DNA from: Paludibacteraceae bacterium
GTDB lineage: Bacteria; Bacteroidota; Bacteroidia; Bacteroidales; Paludibacteraceae
Direction of reading: 5' to 3'
Assembly (NCBI GenBank): GCA_024399615.1
Contig: JAKSNQ010000002.1
Location: forward strand, 1 to 56,731
DNA: 56,731 bases
The notes under the pieces were generated by a model, which saw nothing but the letters and a program-made list of their open reading frames with translations, made no database searches and was not told where the DNA came from. Below are positions 27,490 to 36,260 of the stretch, one piece after another (the first letter of the stretch is position 1; the number at the start of each line of letters is the position of its first letter). A program made the translations under genes and the position numbers.

Positions 27490-29073
27490 ATGAAGCGAAT
27501 TCTTTTATTGGTTCTTTGCATATTCACCTGCGCCTTTAGGCTTATGTCTGCGCCTCCACGTATGGAAACGGTAACACCTGACACATGGGAGGCTTGGCTG
27601 CAGGCAGAGCAGGAGATGTGGCAACAAATGCCGACTGCTGCATCACACCTGCCATATAGTCGAACAGCGGAACAGGCAGCAGCTACTCAGTCAGCATCTG
27701 CTGACGCTGCTGTTAACACGCCATTTTTTCTTTTTCCGCGTGTTCCGGTTATCATGGTTAACTTCAGCAACTATAGTTTCTCCACGACTAAACAGCAGGT
27801 GGACTCTATGTTCAATGCCGTTCATTGGGCTGAACCTAATCGTAGAGGTAGCGTAGCTCAATATTTCGATGACCAATCATACGGAGCATATCATCCTGTT
27901 TTTGACATCTATGGACCTGTTACTCTTAGCCAAGATTATGCGTTCTATGGTGCCGGACAGGGGAGAAGCGCGAAACCAGGTTATATGGTTGCCGAGGCCT
28001 GCGTACTGATGGATGACTCTCTGGATTTTTCGCAATATGACTCCAATAACGATGGATACGTGGATATGGTCTTTGTCCTTTTCGCCGGTTTTGGTGAGAA
28101 CGACCCTCCTGTATCTGCCCTGATTTCCGACCCTGCAAATCTCATTTGGCCTAATTACTGGACGCTCAGCATGGCAGGTTATGGCTCCCACCGGGTTGTG
28201 TTTGATGGGAAAACCGTGAATGCGTATGAGTGTGCGAATGAATTGGATGGCTATAGCTCTACGGTGAATAACAAAGTAACGGCAGGTATTCCCGTCTTAG
28301 TGCACGAATTCAGTCATGGCCTGGGACTTCGCGACATGTACACCACCAATAGCTCCAATCATAAAACGTTGGGAATGTGGACGCTTATGGACTATTGTTA
28401 CGGAGCCGACGGACTCAATCCTCCGGGCATGAACGCATTCGAAAAATGGTGTCTGGGTTGGTTGGAGCCGGAGCAGTTGTTGGATGAACGTAGTGATACG
28501 CTTCCGGCATTGGCATCTGCTCCTGTTGCACGATATCTGACACCGGATGGAAGTTCGATTAGTTCTCCCACCAGTTCTAATCGAACATTCTACATGCTGG
28601 AAAATCGCCAACGTATTGGCTGGGATGCCACCACCCGTGGCAATGGTTTGCTGTTGTACAAAATCATGTATTCCAGTGGGGTTTGGAGTAGCAACACCAT
28701 CAACAATGATTCCACCCGCATGGGGGTTGACATACTTGAAGCGGATGGTATTTCGGTAGGTTACAATACTTCGAATTCTCGCGATACACGTTGGGCTGGA
28801 AAACAAGGGGATTGTTACCCGTATATTGTCAACAACGACACCCTTGATTCTATTGTTGTGGTTCCGTCTGTCCCGATAACTCATATTCGTATGGAAAATA
28901 GGCTTATTACTTACGAAGTGAACGCACACAACACGCCTGAGACACCCACTCACGACATAGAAGTAGGAACCAATCAAGACAGAGTATGTATCATGTCAAA
29001 CGGACGGATTTATATCCGCTACGAAGATACGTGGTATGATTTATTGGGCCATAAACTGGAGAATTTACAATGA
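27490..29073 (+). CDS. M6-family secreted metalloprotease with short C-terminal tail
   Basis: The product has 527 residues, with a signal peptide (cleavage near residue 20, after LMSA). The catalytic domain runs from about residue 83. Its zinc motif is VHEFSHGLGLRD: His272, Glu273, His276 and Asp282. A typical M6 N-terminal propeptide is absent: only about 55 loose residues lie between signal and catalytic domain. The last 24 residues contain NGRIYIRYEDTWYDLLG, a tail shared with two other secreted proteins here and reminiscent of type IX sorting domains. It overlaps the 114-residue gene by four bases (ATGA). Expected to act outside the cell or at its surface; substrate unknown. Confidence 0.86.
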   Translation: MKRILLLVLCIFTCAFRLMSAPPRMETVTPDTWEAWLQAEQEMWQQMPTAASHLPYSRTAEQAAATQSASADAAVNTPFFLFPRVPVIMVNFSNYSFSTTKQQVDSMFNAVHWAEPNRRGSVAQYFDDQSYGAYHPVFDIYGPVTLSQDYAFYGAGQGRSAKPGYMVAEACVLMDDSLDFSQYDSNNDGYVDMVFVLFAGFGENDPPVSALISDPANLIWPNYWTLSMAGYGSHRVVFDGKTVNAYECANELDGYSSTVNNKVTAGIPVLVHEFSHGLGLRDMYTTNSSNHKTLGMWTLMDYCYGADGLNPPGMNAFEKWCLGWLEPEQLLDERSDTLPALASAPVARYLTPDGSSISSPTSSNRTFYMLENRQRIGWDATTRGNGLLLYKIMYSSGVWSSNTINNDSTRMGVDILEADGISVGYNTSNSRDTRWAGKQGDCYPYIVNNDTLDSIVVVPSVPITHIRMENRLITYEVNAHNTPETPTHDIEVGTNQDRVCIMSNGRIYIRYEDTWYDLLGHKLENLQ

Positions 29074-29414
29074 AAAAGATAGCATTACTGAGTTTCTTGT
29101 GTTGGATAGTCTGCTCAATATGGGCGGTACCCGCTCGACGTGAACCTTTTCAACGCGTACAACCTAATGGCGATACCCTTACTGTGCGCCTGATTGGTGA
29201 CGAACATTGGCATGCCATGTACACCGAGGACGGCTATCTGGTATGTGAGGACGAGCAGGGCTACTTGTGTTATGCCAAATGGGCCCCAATACCCGAAGAG
29301 GCGACGGACTATCGTCGTAAGGCTGTGCCAACCCGTAAAAGAGCTAAGGATGCTGACAAACGAACATGTTGCGAAAAACGCTGGTTGGTTCGAAAGAAAA
29401 TAGCTACTCTATGA
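29070..29414 (+). CDS. Detached M6-protease propeptide-like small secreted protein
   Basis: The product has 114 residues. A signal peptide (about 1-20, ending SIWA) is followed by VPARREPFQRVQPNGDTL, then LRLIGDEHWHAMYTEDGYL in spirit: the pattern matches the N-terminal domain that normally precedes the catalytic domain in full-length M6 proteases. No catalytic domain follows; the C-terminus is short and basic (RKRAKDADKR). Both flanking proteases lack this domain. Start and stop each overlap a neighbour by four bases (29070-29073 and 29411-29414), so production of all three should be linked. Possibly an intramolecular-chaperone or inhibitor domain supplied in trans; a decaying fragment is the alternative. 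Confidence 0.7.
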   Translation: MKKIALLSFLCWIVCSIWAVPARREPFQRVQPNGDTLTVRLIGDEHWHAMYTEDGYLVCEDEQGYLCYAKWAPIPEEATDYRRKAVPTRKRAKDADKRTCCEKRWLVRKKIATL

Positions 29415-31036
29415 TGAAACGATATCTATTTTTGCTTATGCTATTGGCTGCGACGACGTTCATGTCTGCAGCTGTTCCGCCCAGTCCGCAATGGATTGAG
29501 CATCTGGCAGAACAGGGAGATACGGCTTCTATCAGGATGTTATACAATCGCTTCCTGCAGATGGAGAAGCAGCGTTATGCTGTGCTGTCGGAGAAACAGT
29601 CGCGTGCTGTACAGGCTGCACGACCGCTCAAACTTGCTCCACGTGGACTGGTGATTATGGTCAATTTTACCGATCTGGCCTTCCAAAACAGCCGTGAAGA
29701 TATGGATCAGATGCTCAATGGTGAACACTATGTACGTGATTACTATTCTGCATACACTCAAAAGAAAATACATTCTGAGGGGTCTGCGCGCCAGTATTTT
29801 ATCGACCAGTCGATGGGGCAATATACTCCTCAGTTTGATGTCGTTGGTCCCTATACCGTTTCGCACAATATGGCTTATTATGGCCGCAACTCATTTAGTG
29901 GGGAAGACGTAAATGTCAAGGAACTGGTTATCGAGGCATGCCAATTGGCTGTGGCCAACGGTGTGAACATGTCTGATTATGATAGAGACAACGATGGAAC
30001 GGTGGATTATGTGGTTATCTACTATGCTGGTTATGGTGAAGCGAATGGTGGTAGCGATGATACGATTTGGCCTCATTCCTATGCATTGGAAAACTATGGC
30101 GGAGCGTCTGCATGGTTCTACTTGGACGGCAAACGTATCAACGACTATTGTTGCTTCAACGAGATGAGTTATCTGTCTGGCCAACATGAGGGAATCGGCA
30201 CTTTTGTACACGAGTACTCTCACGTGATGGGCTTGCCGGATCTTTATGCCACCAGTTATGGTAGTCACAAGACGATGGGCCGTTGGGATGTGTTGGATAG
30301 TGGCCCATACAACAATGATGGTAATACACCTCCGGCCTATTCGGCTTACGAACGTTTTTTCTGCGGATGGCTGACGCCTCAGATACTTAACCAGCCTGCA
30401 ACTATTGCCTTGGAACAGTTGCAGCAGTCCAATGAGGCATATCTCATCAGCCAATCGGGGACACATAACATGCAAGGTCGTGACCCTGTAGCCTCTACCT
30501 TTTATTTGCTGGAAAACCGCCAAAAGCAGGATTGGGATGCCTATATCCCCGGACATGGACTGCTTATTACCAAGATACAATACTCGTTTGCCAAATGGGA
30601 ATGGAATCGAGTGAATGATGATGCGAATCACATGGGAGTGGATTTGATTGAAGCTGATGGTAAAGAGACGCGTGGTTCGGCAGGTAAGCAGGGAGATGCA
30701 TTCCCTTACTATTCAAGCAAAGAGGAGGTTAATTATTTTACGCCTTATGAACAATATCCGATAACGAATATTCAGGAAAGAGAGGGCGTGATCTGGTTCG
30801 ATTTTATGGGTGGTGCAGATCGGTTTGCCAAAATCGTCTTGGACGAGGCCAATGCCGATAGTCAACTGCCTTTTCGGTACATCGTAGCGGTGTATGATCG
30901 TGCCGGAAATATACTGATGGAGGGTGAAGACCTGGTGATACGTGATTTACCTGCTGGGTTCTATATCGTACGAACTTATACGGGTGAAGGAACCGAACGC
31001 GATCAATATAAATCTGTAAAACTCGTGATCCAATGA
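29411..31036 (+). CDS. M6-family secreted metalloprotease with type A-like C-terminal sorting domain
   Basis: The product has 541 residues from ATG 29411 (overlapping the preceding gene by ATGA); a reading from 29366 would add a poor N-terminus. A signal peptide ends about FMSA (residue 20). The catalytic domain carries VHEYSHVMGLPDLY: His267, Glu268, His271, Asp277. About 55 residues lie between signal and catalytic core, not a typical propeptide. The last 70 residues resemble a type IX type A sorting domain: VYDRAGNIL, then a GFYIV strand and a KLVIQ end. Likely exported to the surface or medium. It overlaps the exonuclease gene by four bases, an odd pairing that may only reflect gene packing. 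Confidence 0.86.
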   Translation: MMKRYLFLLMLLAATTFMSAAVPPSPQWIEHLAEQGDTASIRMLYNRFLQMEKQRYAVLSEKQSRAVQAARPLKLAPRGLVIMVNFTDLAFQNSREDMDQMLNGEHYVRDYYSAYTQKKIHSEGSARQYFIDQSMGQYTPQFDVVGPYTVSHNMAYYGRNSFSGEDVNVKELVIEACQLAVANGVNMSDYDRDNDGTVDYVVIYYAGYGEANGGSDDTIWPHSYALENYGGASAWFYLDGKRINDYCCFNEMSYLSGQHEGIGTFVHEYSHVMGLPDLYATSYGSHKTMGRWDVLDSGPYNNDGNTPPAYSAYERFFCGWLTPQILNQPATIALEQLQQSNEAYLISQSGTHNMQGRDPVASTFYLLENRQKQDWDAYIPGHGLLITKIQYSFAKWEWNRVNDDANHMGVDLIEADGKETRGSAGKQGDAFPYYSSKEEVNYFTPYEQYPITNIQEREGVIWFDFMGGADRFAKIVLDEANADSQLPFRYIVAVYDRAGNILMEGEDLVIRDLPAGFYIVRTYTGEGTERDQYKSVKLVIQ

Positions 31037-31839
31037 AAATAGTATCATACAATCTCAATGGTATCCGTTCGGCCATGAACAAAGGGCTGTTGGACTGGTT
31101 GAGGGAAGAGAATCCGGATGTTTTTTGTGTACAGGAACTCAAGGCACAGCCTGATCAGGTGGATGTGTTGGCTTTTGCTGAATTGGGCTATCTGAGTTAT
31201 CTGCATGCAGCAGAGAAGAAAGGTTATTCGGGTGTAGGCATCTTTTCCAAGCGTGAACCGGATTATGTGAAAGCAGGAATGTGCAGTTCGGAGTTTACTC
31301 CGGAACAAAACCAACGGTATGCTAAGTACGATGCCGAAGGGCGTGTACTTCGTGCCGATTTCGGTGATAGCCAGACGGGTGTGACGGTGGTATGCGTCTA
31401 TGTGCCAAGTGGCACGACCGGCGATGTGCGACAGGATTTTAAGATGGAGTTTCTGGCCGATTTTCTGCCATGGGTAAATGCACTCCGTCAGCAACGTCCC
31501 AATGTGATAATCTGTGGAGACTACAATATCTGTCACAAGCCTATAGACATCAATCACCCAGAGCGTCAAAAGGGTGTCAGTGGTTTCCTGCCTGAGGAGC
31601 GCGAATGGCTTGATCGTTTTGAAGCATCGGGACTGATAGACAGTTTCCGTGTCTTCTGCTCGGATCCTGAGCAGTACTCATGGTGGAGTATGCGATTTGG
31701 TGCCAGAGCGCGAAATGCAGGATGGCGTATCGATTACCACTGGGTCTCTCAGCCTCTCAAAGAGCGCCTTCGGAACGCTACCATTCTTCAACAGGTGGTT
31801 CATTCCGATCATTGCCCGGTGGTGGTAGAGATTGATTAA
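31033..31839 (+). CDS. xth: Exodeoxyribonuclease III (AP endonuclease)
   Basis: The product has 268 residues, of the ExoIII/APE1 family. It cuts abasic sites and removes 3' blocks in base excision repair, in the cytosol. Catalytic blocks seen are SYNLNGIRSA at the start, the glutamate in CVQELKAQ, the NVIICGDYNICH stretch and the terminal histidine in VVHSDHCPVVVEID. Its start overlaps the M6 protease stop (ATGA). No functional link to the proteases is implied. Confidence 0.94.
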   Translation: MKIVSYNLNGIRSAMNKGLLDWLREENPDVFCVQELKAQPDQVDVLAFAELGYLSYLHAAEKKGYSGVGIFSKREPDYVKAGMCSSEFTPEQNQRYAKYDAEGRVLRADFGDSQTGVTVVCVYVPSGTTGDVRQDFKMEFLADFLPWVNALRQQRPNVIICGDYNICHKPIDINHPERQKGVSGFLPEEREWLDRFEASGLIDSFRVFCSDPEQYSWWSMRFGARARNAGWRIDYHWVSQPLKERLRNATILQQVVHSDHCPVVVEID

Positions 31840-31905
31840 TGTTTTTTACGTCATTTTATTAGAGTTGTAATGGCCTATATGTTGCGATAGGAGGGAATTT
31901 AAAAT

Positions 31906-32757
31906 ATGGAAAGTAAACAAATGGTGCTTCGCACCGAGCATCTCGTCAAAAAATATGGCAAACGAATAGTGGCCAACGATGTGTCCATCAATGTCCATCA
32001 AGGAGAGATTGTCGGACTACTTGGCCCTAATGGCGCCGGAAAGACCACCACTTTCTACATGACAACAGGTCTGGTTACTGCCAATGCAGGTGATATCTAT
32101 CTGGATGTGGAGGACGAAGGTGAGGTTAAAACTATCTGCATCACGAAGTATCCTATGTATAAACGTGCGCAGTTGGGCATCGGATATCTGCCTCAGGAGG
32201 CCAGCGTGTTTCGTAAGATGACGGTTGAGGATAATATCCGCTCAGTGCTTGAGATGACCAAATTCAGTAAGGAGTATCAACAGCAAAAATTGGAACAACT
32301 GATACGTGAGTTCAATCTGGGGCATGTTCGTAAGAATCTGGGTGATCGTTTGTCTGGTGGTGAACGACGCCGTACCGAGATTGCCAGATGTCTGGCCATC
32401 GAACCTCGTTTTGTCATGCTCGACGAACCTTTCGCCGGTGTTGACCCTATTGCCGTGCAGGAAATTCAAGACGTCGTATGGCGGCTCAAAGATAAGAACA
32501 TAGGTATTTTGATTACTGATCACAACGTGGATGAGACCTTGCAGATCACCGATCGTGCTTACCTTCTCTTTGAAGGAAAGATTCTCTTCCATGGTACACC
32601 GGAAGAACTGGCTGCCAATCCAATCGTAAGAAAGAACTATTTGGGGCGTGATTTCCAACTCAAGAAGAAAACCAAGGCGGCAGAGGTTGAGTATCGCGAC
32701 GAGCGTGCAGCTGAAGAAGAATTCCGTGCGGCAACTGCAACTGAACAGCAGGAATAA
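31906..32757 (+). CDS. lptB: LPS export ABC ATPase LptB
   Basis: The product has 283 residues. LptB powers extraction of lipopolysaccharide from the cytoplasmic membrane with LptF and LptG. Walker A is [15 protein letters not shown]; the signature is [16 protein letters not shown]; Walker B is [13 protein letters not shown]; the switch histidine is in ITDHNVDET. The last 36 residues form a charged, glutamate-rich tail (from about residue 248) not found in the usual 240-residue LptB. The start is preceded by an AGGAGGG stretch 10 bases away, unusual for this genome and possibly chance. Confidence 0.92.
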   Translation: MESKQMVLRTEHLVKKYGKRIVANDVSINVHQGEIVGLLGPNGAGKTTTFYMTTGLVTANAGDIYLDVEDEGEVKTICITKYPMYKRAQLGIGYLPQEASVFRKMTVEDNIRSVLEMTKFSKEYQQQKLEQLIREFNLGHVRKNLGDRLSGGERRRTEIARCLAIEPRFVMLDEPFAGVDPIAVQEIQDVVWRLKDKNIGILITDHNVDETLQITDRAYLLFEGKILFHGTPEELAANPIVRKNYLGRDFQLKKKTKAAEVEYRDERAAEEEFRAATATEQQE

Positions 32758-32851
32758 TGGGTCCTCGTCATTGGTGTGGCTCGTATCTTTTGCTTTCCCA
32801 AGTGCGTTTTTTGTTTGTCATTTCCTGTTTAACACACGGGTAAAAAAGAAG

Positions 32852-32888
32852 AACTGCCTGACAACGTGAGTTGCCAGACAGTTTTTTT
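32852..32888. terminator. Terminator between lptB and the 291-residue secreted protein gene
   Basis: Arms of about 14 bases (aactgcctgacaac and gttgccagacagtt, 32852-32865 and 32869-32882 approximately) pair with two mismatches around a short loop, followed by a T-run on the plus strand and preceded by an A-run. It can serve the converging genes. Confidence 0.75.
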
Positions 32889-32928
32889 TAGTTTCCCTTG
32901 TGGAAAACCCTAAATTGACTGCAGATGA

Positions 32929-33804
32929 TTACTTCGTAGCAGTACCGAGTACGTTGTAGATAACGCCGTTCTTCTCGATGAAGAGCTGACCATTCTTAAC
33001 ATACTTAACTGCCTTCTGCTCGGTAGCTACGTTCTCAACAGCAGAAACAGTAACTGCAGGGAGGAGTTCGATCTTGTCCTCGCCACCAACTTTTGCTACA
33101 GAGATAGCTTCAGTTCCGAAGTAAGCGCCGAGGAAAGACATCTTTGAACCGGTAGCACCGAAGAGGTACTTGGTATCCTTGTAAACAGGGAAACGCATTG
33201 CTGCCTCACCATTCTTAGACTTGATAGAGTCGCCGTTTGCTGCTACAGGAACGATGGTCTGAACGAAGTCAATCTTTGCAGATACCCAGTTGTACTCACC
33301 TTCACCTGCTATGGTATAAGCGATTGCCTCTGGAGCGTCTGCTACCTTAACGAGCTGAGCGTACTCATAACCAATAGCCTTACCTTCCTCGAAAACAATG
33401 TACTGCTTGTTAGAAGAACCCTTGTGGAATACGGTCAAGTAGCCATCAGCAGTTGCCTCGAATGCAAGAGCAGCGCCTGAAGCGTAAGGGAGAAGGGTGT
33501 TTGCTGGGTTGCCACCATCAGCGTCCTTACCGTTAGTCTGACCCTGAGCACCAATGGTATCGGTGTTGAGAGCGGTCTCACCTGCGTAGAACCAGCCGTA
33601 GCCATCGGTCTTAACGTTTACTGACTTCCAGGTGTCATCGAAAGCAACAGTTACGTTACCACCTGCGGTAGCAGCCAATACGGTACCTACTGACAAAGAG
33701 CGAGCTTCGTCTGCGCTCAATGCAGAGTAATCAACGTGAGCGTACTGAGCGCTCATTGAAACAGATGCTACGAGAGCAGCTGCGAAAAAGAAGAACTTCT
33801 TCAT
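32929..33804 (-). CDS. Secreted protein of unknown function with short C-terminal tail
   Basis: The product has 291 residues with a signal peptide (ends VSMSA, residue 19). The body is beta-rich with no recognised domain; it has many threonine, alanine and glycine residues and no catalytic motif. The last 21 residues contain NGQLFIEKNGVIYNVLG, the same tail pattern as in the first M6 protease and the 390-residue protein at 49156. It lies 3' of the SusCD locus and accessory lipoprotein, separated by a hairpin at 33861-33888. It may be a secreted or surface-attached partner of that locus; function is not known. Confidence 0.75.
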   Translation of the reverse strand: MKKFFFFAAALVASVSMSAQYAHVDYSALSADEARSLSVGTVLAATAGGNVTVAFDDTWKSVNVKTDGYGWFYAGETALNTDTIGAQGQTNGKDADGGNPANTLLPYASGAALAFEATADGYLTVFHKGSSNKQYIVFEEGKAIGYEYAQLVKVADAPEAIAYTIAGEGEYNWVSAKIDFVQTIVPVAANGDSIKSKNGEAAMRFPVYKDTKYLFGATGSKMSFLGAYFGTEAISVAKVGGEDKIELLPAVTVSAVENVATEQKAVKYVKNGQLFIEKNGVIYNVLGTATK

Positions 33805-33860
33805 GTTGTGAAAGTTTTAAAAATTAATAAATTAATTGGATTAAAATAAATGTGGGGTAT

Positions 33861-33888
33861 AGGTAGCACCTCGGATGAGGTGCTACCT
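33861..33888 (-). terminator. Hairpin after the SusCD-linked lipoprotein gene
   Basis: A perfect 12-base stem (aggtagcacctc, 33861-33872; gaggtgctacct, 33877-33888) with a four-base loop lies 11 bases past the lipoprotein stop. The T-run after it on the minus strand is weak, while a T-run on the plus strand is strong, so it may attenuate rather than end minus-strand transcription. Confidence 0.6.
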
Positions 33889-33899
33889 CAAAATTTTTT

Positions 33900-34391
33900 T
33901 TAGTGGAACGAGTATTCAAATGTCTTGAGCTTACGGCCATCGCGTTGCTCTATCTTGAAGTCAACGATAATCTTGGGTGATGCACCATATGCATTTTGGA
34001 TACGACCATAGATTGGTGCGCCAAAACCGCCCTTCTCCACTTCAACAGTCTTGTTGTTTGAGAAGATGATATCATCGCCTGCGTGCATTACGTTTACAAC
34101 ACCTGTGTTATCAAGTGAGAACTCTGCGCAAACAGCGTGAATCATGGCTACATTGTCAGCGCCTGCTTTGGCAATGATAGAATCAACGGTGCATGCTGCA
34201 AATGTCACGGTGCCGGCAGCAGTGCCTTCACCTTCGGGAGAAACGCGTTTCCATGTTCCCTCCATTGCGCCTAAAGCAATGGCTTTCTCGGCAGCAGACT
34301 CACCATATACGCGAACTTCATCACGATTTTTGGTGCAACTTGCCATCGTCAGTGAGGCAAGTGCAATAGCTATATAAATTAGTTTCTTCAT
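33900..34391 (-). CDS. Small lipoprotein downstream of susD
   Basis: The product has 163 residues with a lipobox TMASC (Cys19), so it should be membrane-attached. The mature part starts with a charged segment and a GTWKRVSPEG stretch, followed by a beta-rich region with no recognised catalytic residues; a small lipocalin-like barrel is possible but unproven. It lies 24 bases after susD, in the same direction, so it is probably the third gene of the SusCD operon. Confidence 0.75.
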   Translation of the reverse strand: MKKLIYIAIALASLTMASCTKNRDEVRVYGESAAEKAIALGAMEGTWKRVSPEGEGTAAGTVTFAACTVDSIIAKAGADNVAMIHAVCAEFSLDNTGVVNVMHAGDDIIFSNNKTVEVEKGGFGAPIYGRIQNAYGASPKIIVDFKIEQRDGRKLKTFEYSFH

Positions 34392-34415
34392 ACCTGTAAT
34401 CGATTATTTTAGTGA

Positions 34416-36227
34416 TTAGAAGCCTGGATTCTGGTCCTCGTTGGTGAGGGCGCTGTTTGAGTTAATCTCAGTTTGTGGGATAGGACGATAGGTCTTCACC
34501 TCACCTGCCAGGTGGATGTTGAATGCTTTGTTGTAGCGAACCAATTGGCGGGTACGACGGAGGTCCATCCAGCGTTGGCACTCACCATAAAGCTCACGAG
34601 CACGCTCGTCAAGGATGAAGTCGATATTGCCCTCTTCAAAGCCGGCTGCTACGGCATATGGAGCCGAATATGCACTCATGCTTGACAACTCTGCCAAACC
34701 TGCACGTGAACGAACGGCATTCAATCGCTTAAGCGCTTCTGATTCATTGTTCATCATATAGTATGCCTCTGCCTCAATCAAGTAGAGATCAGATGCGTGA
34801 AGAACGGGTACGTTACGATAGCTGTTGGCAGTAGTCAATGCTAACTGGATTGAGTTTGGATCGTCCCATTTCTTCAATGGTGGGCAGAACTGCATGAGCG
34901 AGTTGATATTCTCCTGGAAATTGAGATTATCGGTGCTCTTTACGGTACCATCTTCGTTGATGTTGATGCGAACAACAGGATCAGACATGATATAAGCAGT
35001 AGGACTGTTAGCGCCACCCTCAATATTCTTGAATTGGTCTGCGTGTGCGTTTACCCAAGCCTTTGCATCAGCTACGCTGGTCCATGCTGGGAAATACTTA
35101 TACGCGATAGAGAGGTTTGCAAAATCGTTATTGTTGTAGTAGCCATAGTAGCCGTGTGAACCCCATGCGTAGTCAGCGCCGTTATAGTTAGCCAACTGGG
35201 TCATGAAGTATGCTTCATAACGCTTGTCGCCTTCTTCCCAAAGCAGGAGTGCTTTTGGAGTAGGTGCGAGACGTGAGTTGACATATTTCAAACCGGTGGT
35301 TGTACAGTCGCCGTAGTAGTTTCCGAAGGTGTTCTGCAAACCATGACCGCCTTTGGCATCCTCACCTGGGTTGCCCTCGCGGCACCATTGGATAGCGAAG
35401 AGTACCTCGACATTGTCTTCGTAAGCAGGCGACCACTTCTGCTCGTTGGTAAGGCTGAGAGTGGTGTTGCCAGAGAGGGTAAGTGCAGAGTCTGCAGCAA
35501 CTACAGCTGCTTGGAAGTAGGTGTTGCCGGTGGCTGATACAGCGAGACCTTCACCCGTTACCTCCAAATCCCAACCTGCTGCCAGATTGAGTTTTGCCAT
35601 CAGTGCCCAGCAAGCGGCCTTGTTTGCACGACCGGTAGCGTCTGTATCGAGCAAATCATTACCTCTCACCACATCTTTCAAATCTGCGATGACGTTGTCA
35701 TACAATTCTTTGGTAGAGCAGAGAGGATAGTTGCGCTCTGCGCTGTTAACATAGGTGGTGATATATGGCACACGACCAAACTGCTGGCTGAGCATGTAGT
35801 ATGCCCATGAGCGGATGAAGCGAGCTTGTGCAATGATAGATGCTGCATTTGAAACGTCCGATTTCTCAGCGTAGAAAATAGCAGCATTGGCGTTGTTGAT
35901 GCAACTGAACGCATTTTTGTAGAAGGTCTCTACGGTGCTGTTCTCTGCATTCATTGTGTACTGTTGAAACTCGGTAGCAGTCTGGTTACGTGAAGGCTGA
36001 TAAAGATCGGTACCATCACACATCAGGTTGACGGTATTGATGTCGTTGAAAACCAGCGAACGAGTCAACGAATAGGCGTAGGTCAGCAGCGCCTCTGGAT
36101 TTTCAGAGAAGTATTGCTCTGCTGTCTGACCACCTGCGGTCTTGTTGACCGGAGTAAGGAAAGCATCGCAACTGGTCATGCTCAGAGCAGCTACGAGCAT
36201 TGCGCAAATATAGATAGTCTTTTTCAT
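34416..36227 (-). CDS. susD-like: SusD/RagB-family nutrient-binding outer-membrane lipoprotein
   Basis: The product has 603 residues. The lipobox is SMTSC (Cys20). The N-terminal part has TPR-like helices and the family's FLTPVNKTAGGQT segment, with ARFIRSWAYYMLSQQFG for the membrane-facing helices. The C-terminal end carries the common LDERARELYGECQRWMDLRR and YRPIPQTEINSN motifs. It binds substrate at the cell surface as a lid over its SusC partner. It is 33 bases after susC. The substrate cannot be read, because no glycosidase or protease lies in the locus. Confidence 0.93.
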   Translation of the reverse strand: MKKTIYICAMLVAALSMTSCDAFLTPVNKTAGGQTAEQYFSENPEALLTYAYSLTRSLVFNDINTVNLMCDGTDLYQPSRNQTATEFQQYTMNAENSTVETFYKNAFSCINNANAAIFYAEKSDVSNAASIIAQARFIRSWAYYMLSQQFGRVPYITTYVNSAERNYPLCSTKELYDNVIADLKDVVRGNDLLDTDATGRANKAACWALMAKLNLAAGWDLEVTGEGLAVSATGNTYFQAAVVAADSALTLSGNTTLSLTNEQKWSPAYEDNVEVLFAIQWCREGNPGEDAKGGHGLQNTFGNYYGDCTTTGLKYVNSRLAPTPKALLLWEEGDKRYEAYFMTQLANYNGADYAWGSHGYYGYYNNNDFANLSIAYKYFPAWTSVADAKAWVNAHADQFKNIEGGANSPTAYIMSDPVVRININEDGTVKSTDNLNFQENINSLMQFCPPLKKWDDPNSIQLALTTANSYRNVPVLHASDLYLIEAEAYYMMNNESEALKRLNAVRSRAGLAELSSMSAYSAPYAVAAGFEEGNIDFILDERARELYGECQRWMDLRRTRQLVRYNKAFNIHLAGEVKTYRPIPQTEINSNSALTNEDQNPGF

Positions 36228-36260
36228 TTTCTTATATATATATTAAGGTGTCAGACATTC

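Noticed and set aside
29366-29414. Frameshift joining the 114-residue protein and the second M6 protease
   Set aside because: The protease has its own signal peptide right at ATG 29411, and the ATGA overlap is a common form of coupling, so two separate proteins are more likely.
31889-31895. Functional Shine-Dalgarno before lptB
   Set aside because: AGGAGGG lies 10 bases from the start, but a single match in an AT-rich gap may be chance; unlike rpsU there is no known reason for it.
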